Shown piece by piece: positions 23,624-23,877 of a stretch of 23,877 bases of DNA (within the stretch, counting starts at the first letter, position 1; every line of letters begins with the position of its first letter). The position numbers and the translations under genes were made by a program. Under the pieces are notes generated by a model that was not told the origin of the DNA, did not search any database, and saw only the letters and a list, made by a program, of their open reading frames with translations. The stretch spans positions 1-23,877 of the forward strand of contig CAYNUO010000047.1 in assembly GCA_964400405.1 (NCBI GenBank). Direction: 5' to 3'. This DNA is from CANKJK01 sp964400405. GTDB taxonomy: Bacteria > Acidobacteriota > Vicinamibacteria > Vicinamibacterales > UBA2999.

Positions 23624-23877
23624 ATGGCTACCGAATTCCGTCTCCCCCAGCTCACCGAGTCGATGGCCACCGTCAAGGTGTCCACGTGGCTCAAGAAGGA
23701 AGGCGATGCGGTCACCAAGGGTGAGCCGATCGCCGAGGTCGAGACCGACAAGACGAGCGTGGAGTTGGAGGCACCCGAGACCGGCGTGCTGGTGAAGATT
23801 CATGTGCCGGCGGGCAGCGACAAGGTCGCGGCCGGCACCGTGATCGCGACCATCGGCGCGGCGGGGGATGCGCCTGC
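23624..23877 (+). CDS. 2-oxo acid dehydrogenase E2 (dihydrolipoamide acyltransferase), N-terminal lipoyl domain, 3' partial
   Basis: The ATG at 23624 has AGGA eight bases upstream and follows the E1 stop by 15 bases. The 84 visible residues are a biotinyl/lipoyl domain: an opening FRLPQLTESM, KKEGDAVTKGEPIAEVETDKTS with the lipoylated Lys43, and the second half ending near AGTVIATIG. An Ala/Pro-rich linker seems to begin at the window edge. The peripheral-subunit-binding and catalytic domains lie beyond it. Context makes it the acetyltransferase of the pyruvate dehydrogenase complex (aceF-like). The opening also resembles SucB-type E2 proteins, so I leave the symbol blank. Confidence 0.88.
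   Translation, partial: MATEFRLPQLTESMATVKVSTWLKKEGDAVTKGEPIAEVETDKTSVELEAPETGVLVKIHVPAGSDKVAAGTVIATIGAAGDAP

Overview
The window looks like a contig segment from a high-GC, soil-type Acidobacteriota, most like the Vicinamibacteria. This is an inference from gene content: an Oar-like TonB-dependent receptor with an N-terminal carboxypeptidase-regulatory domain, 'planctomycete-type' PSD/PSCyt cytochrome proteins, HXXSHH (DUF1552) proteins, exported ankyrin proteins, and quinoprotein-cytochrome fusions. No rRNA or other taxonomic marker is present, so the assignment is tentative.

Layout, left to right. (1) 16-3440, minus strand: a PQQ-dependent dehydrogenase with a C-terminal cytochrome c domain, translationally coupled (ATGA overlap) to a cytochrome c fused to a DUF1080 / 3-keto-disaccharide hydrolase domain. 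(2) 3441-3720: a divergent control region holding a perfect 12-bp palindrome. (3) 3721-6747, plus strand: a 1008-residue outer-membrane receptor. (4) 6852-8444, minus strand: an AraC-type regulator followed by a small membrane-targeted VOC (glyoxalase-fold) protein. (5) 8559-19578, plus strand: a compact seven-gene run of Lrp/AsnC regulator, PSD di-haem protein 1, DUF1552 protein 1, ankyrin protein 1, ankyrin protein 2, PSD di-haem protein 2, DUF1552 protein 2. Both PSD/DUF1552 junctions are ATGA overlaps, and the run ends in a terminator-like hairpin. (6) 19586-21183, minus strand: a second Lrp/AsnC regulator (5' end lost) followed by a two-domain exported VOC protein. (7) 21184-21283: a 100-N assembly gap. 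(8) 21284-23877, plus strand: a homodimeric-type pyruvate dehydrogenase E1 (5' end lost) and the N-terminal lipoyl domain of an E2.

Apart from the regulators, every gene from 16 to 20581 carries an export signal (Sec, Tat or a lipobox-like sequence), and four of the proteins carry CxxCH haem sites, six sites in all. I read this part as a periplasmic/outer-membrane oxidative system: uptake through the receptor, oxidation by quinoprotein and cytochromes, possible 3-keto-sugar cleavage by the DUF1080 domain, and two copies of an uncharacterised PSD + DUF1552 module with two exported ankyrin scaffolds between them. Each VOC gene sits just downstream of a regulator gene, and these two pairs bracket the operon. 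The substrate is not evident. The aceE/E2 genes on the right are central metabolism and probably unrelated, apart from sharing a promoter region with the second Lrp gene.
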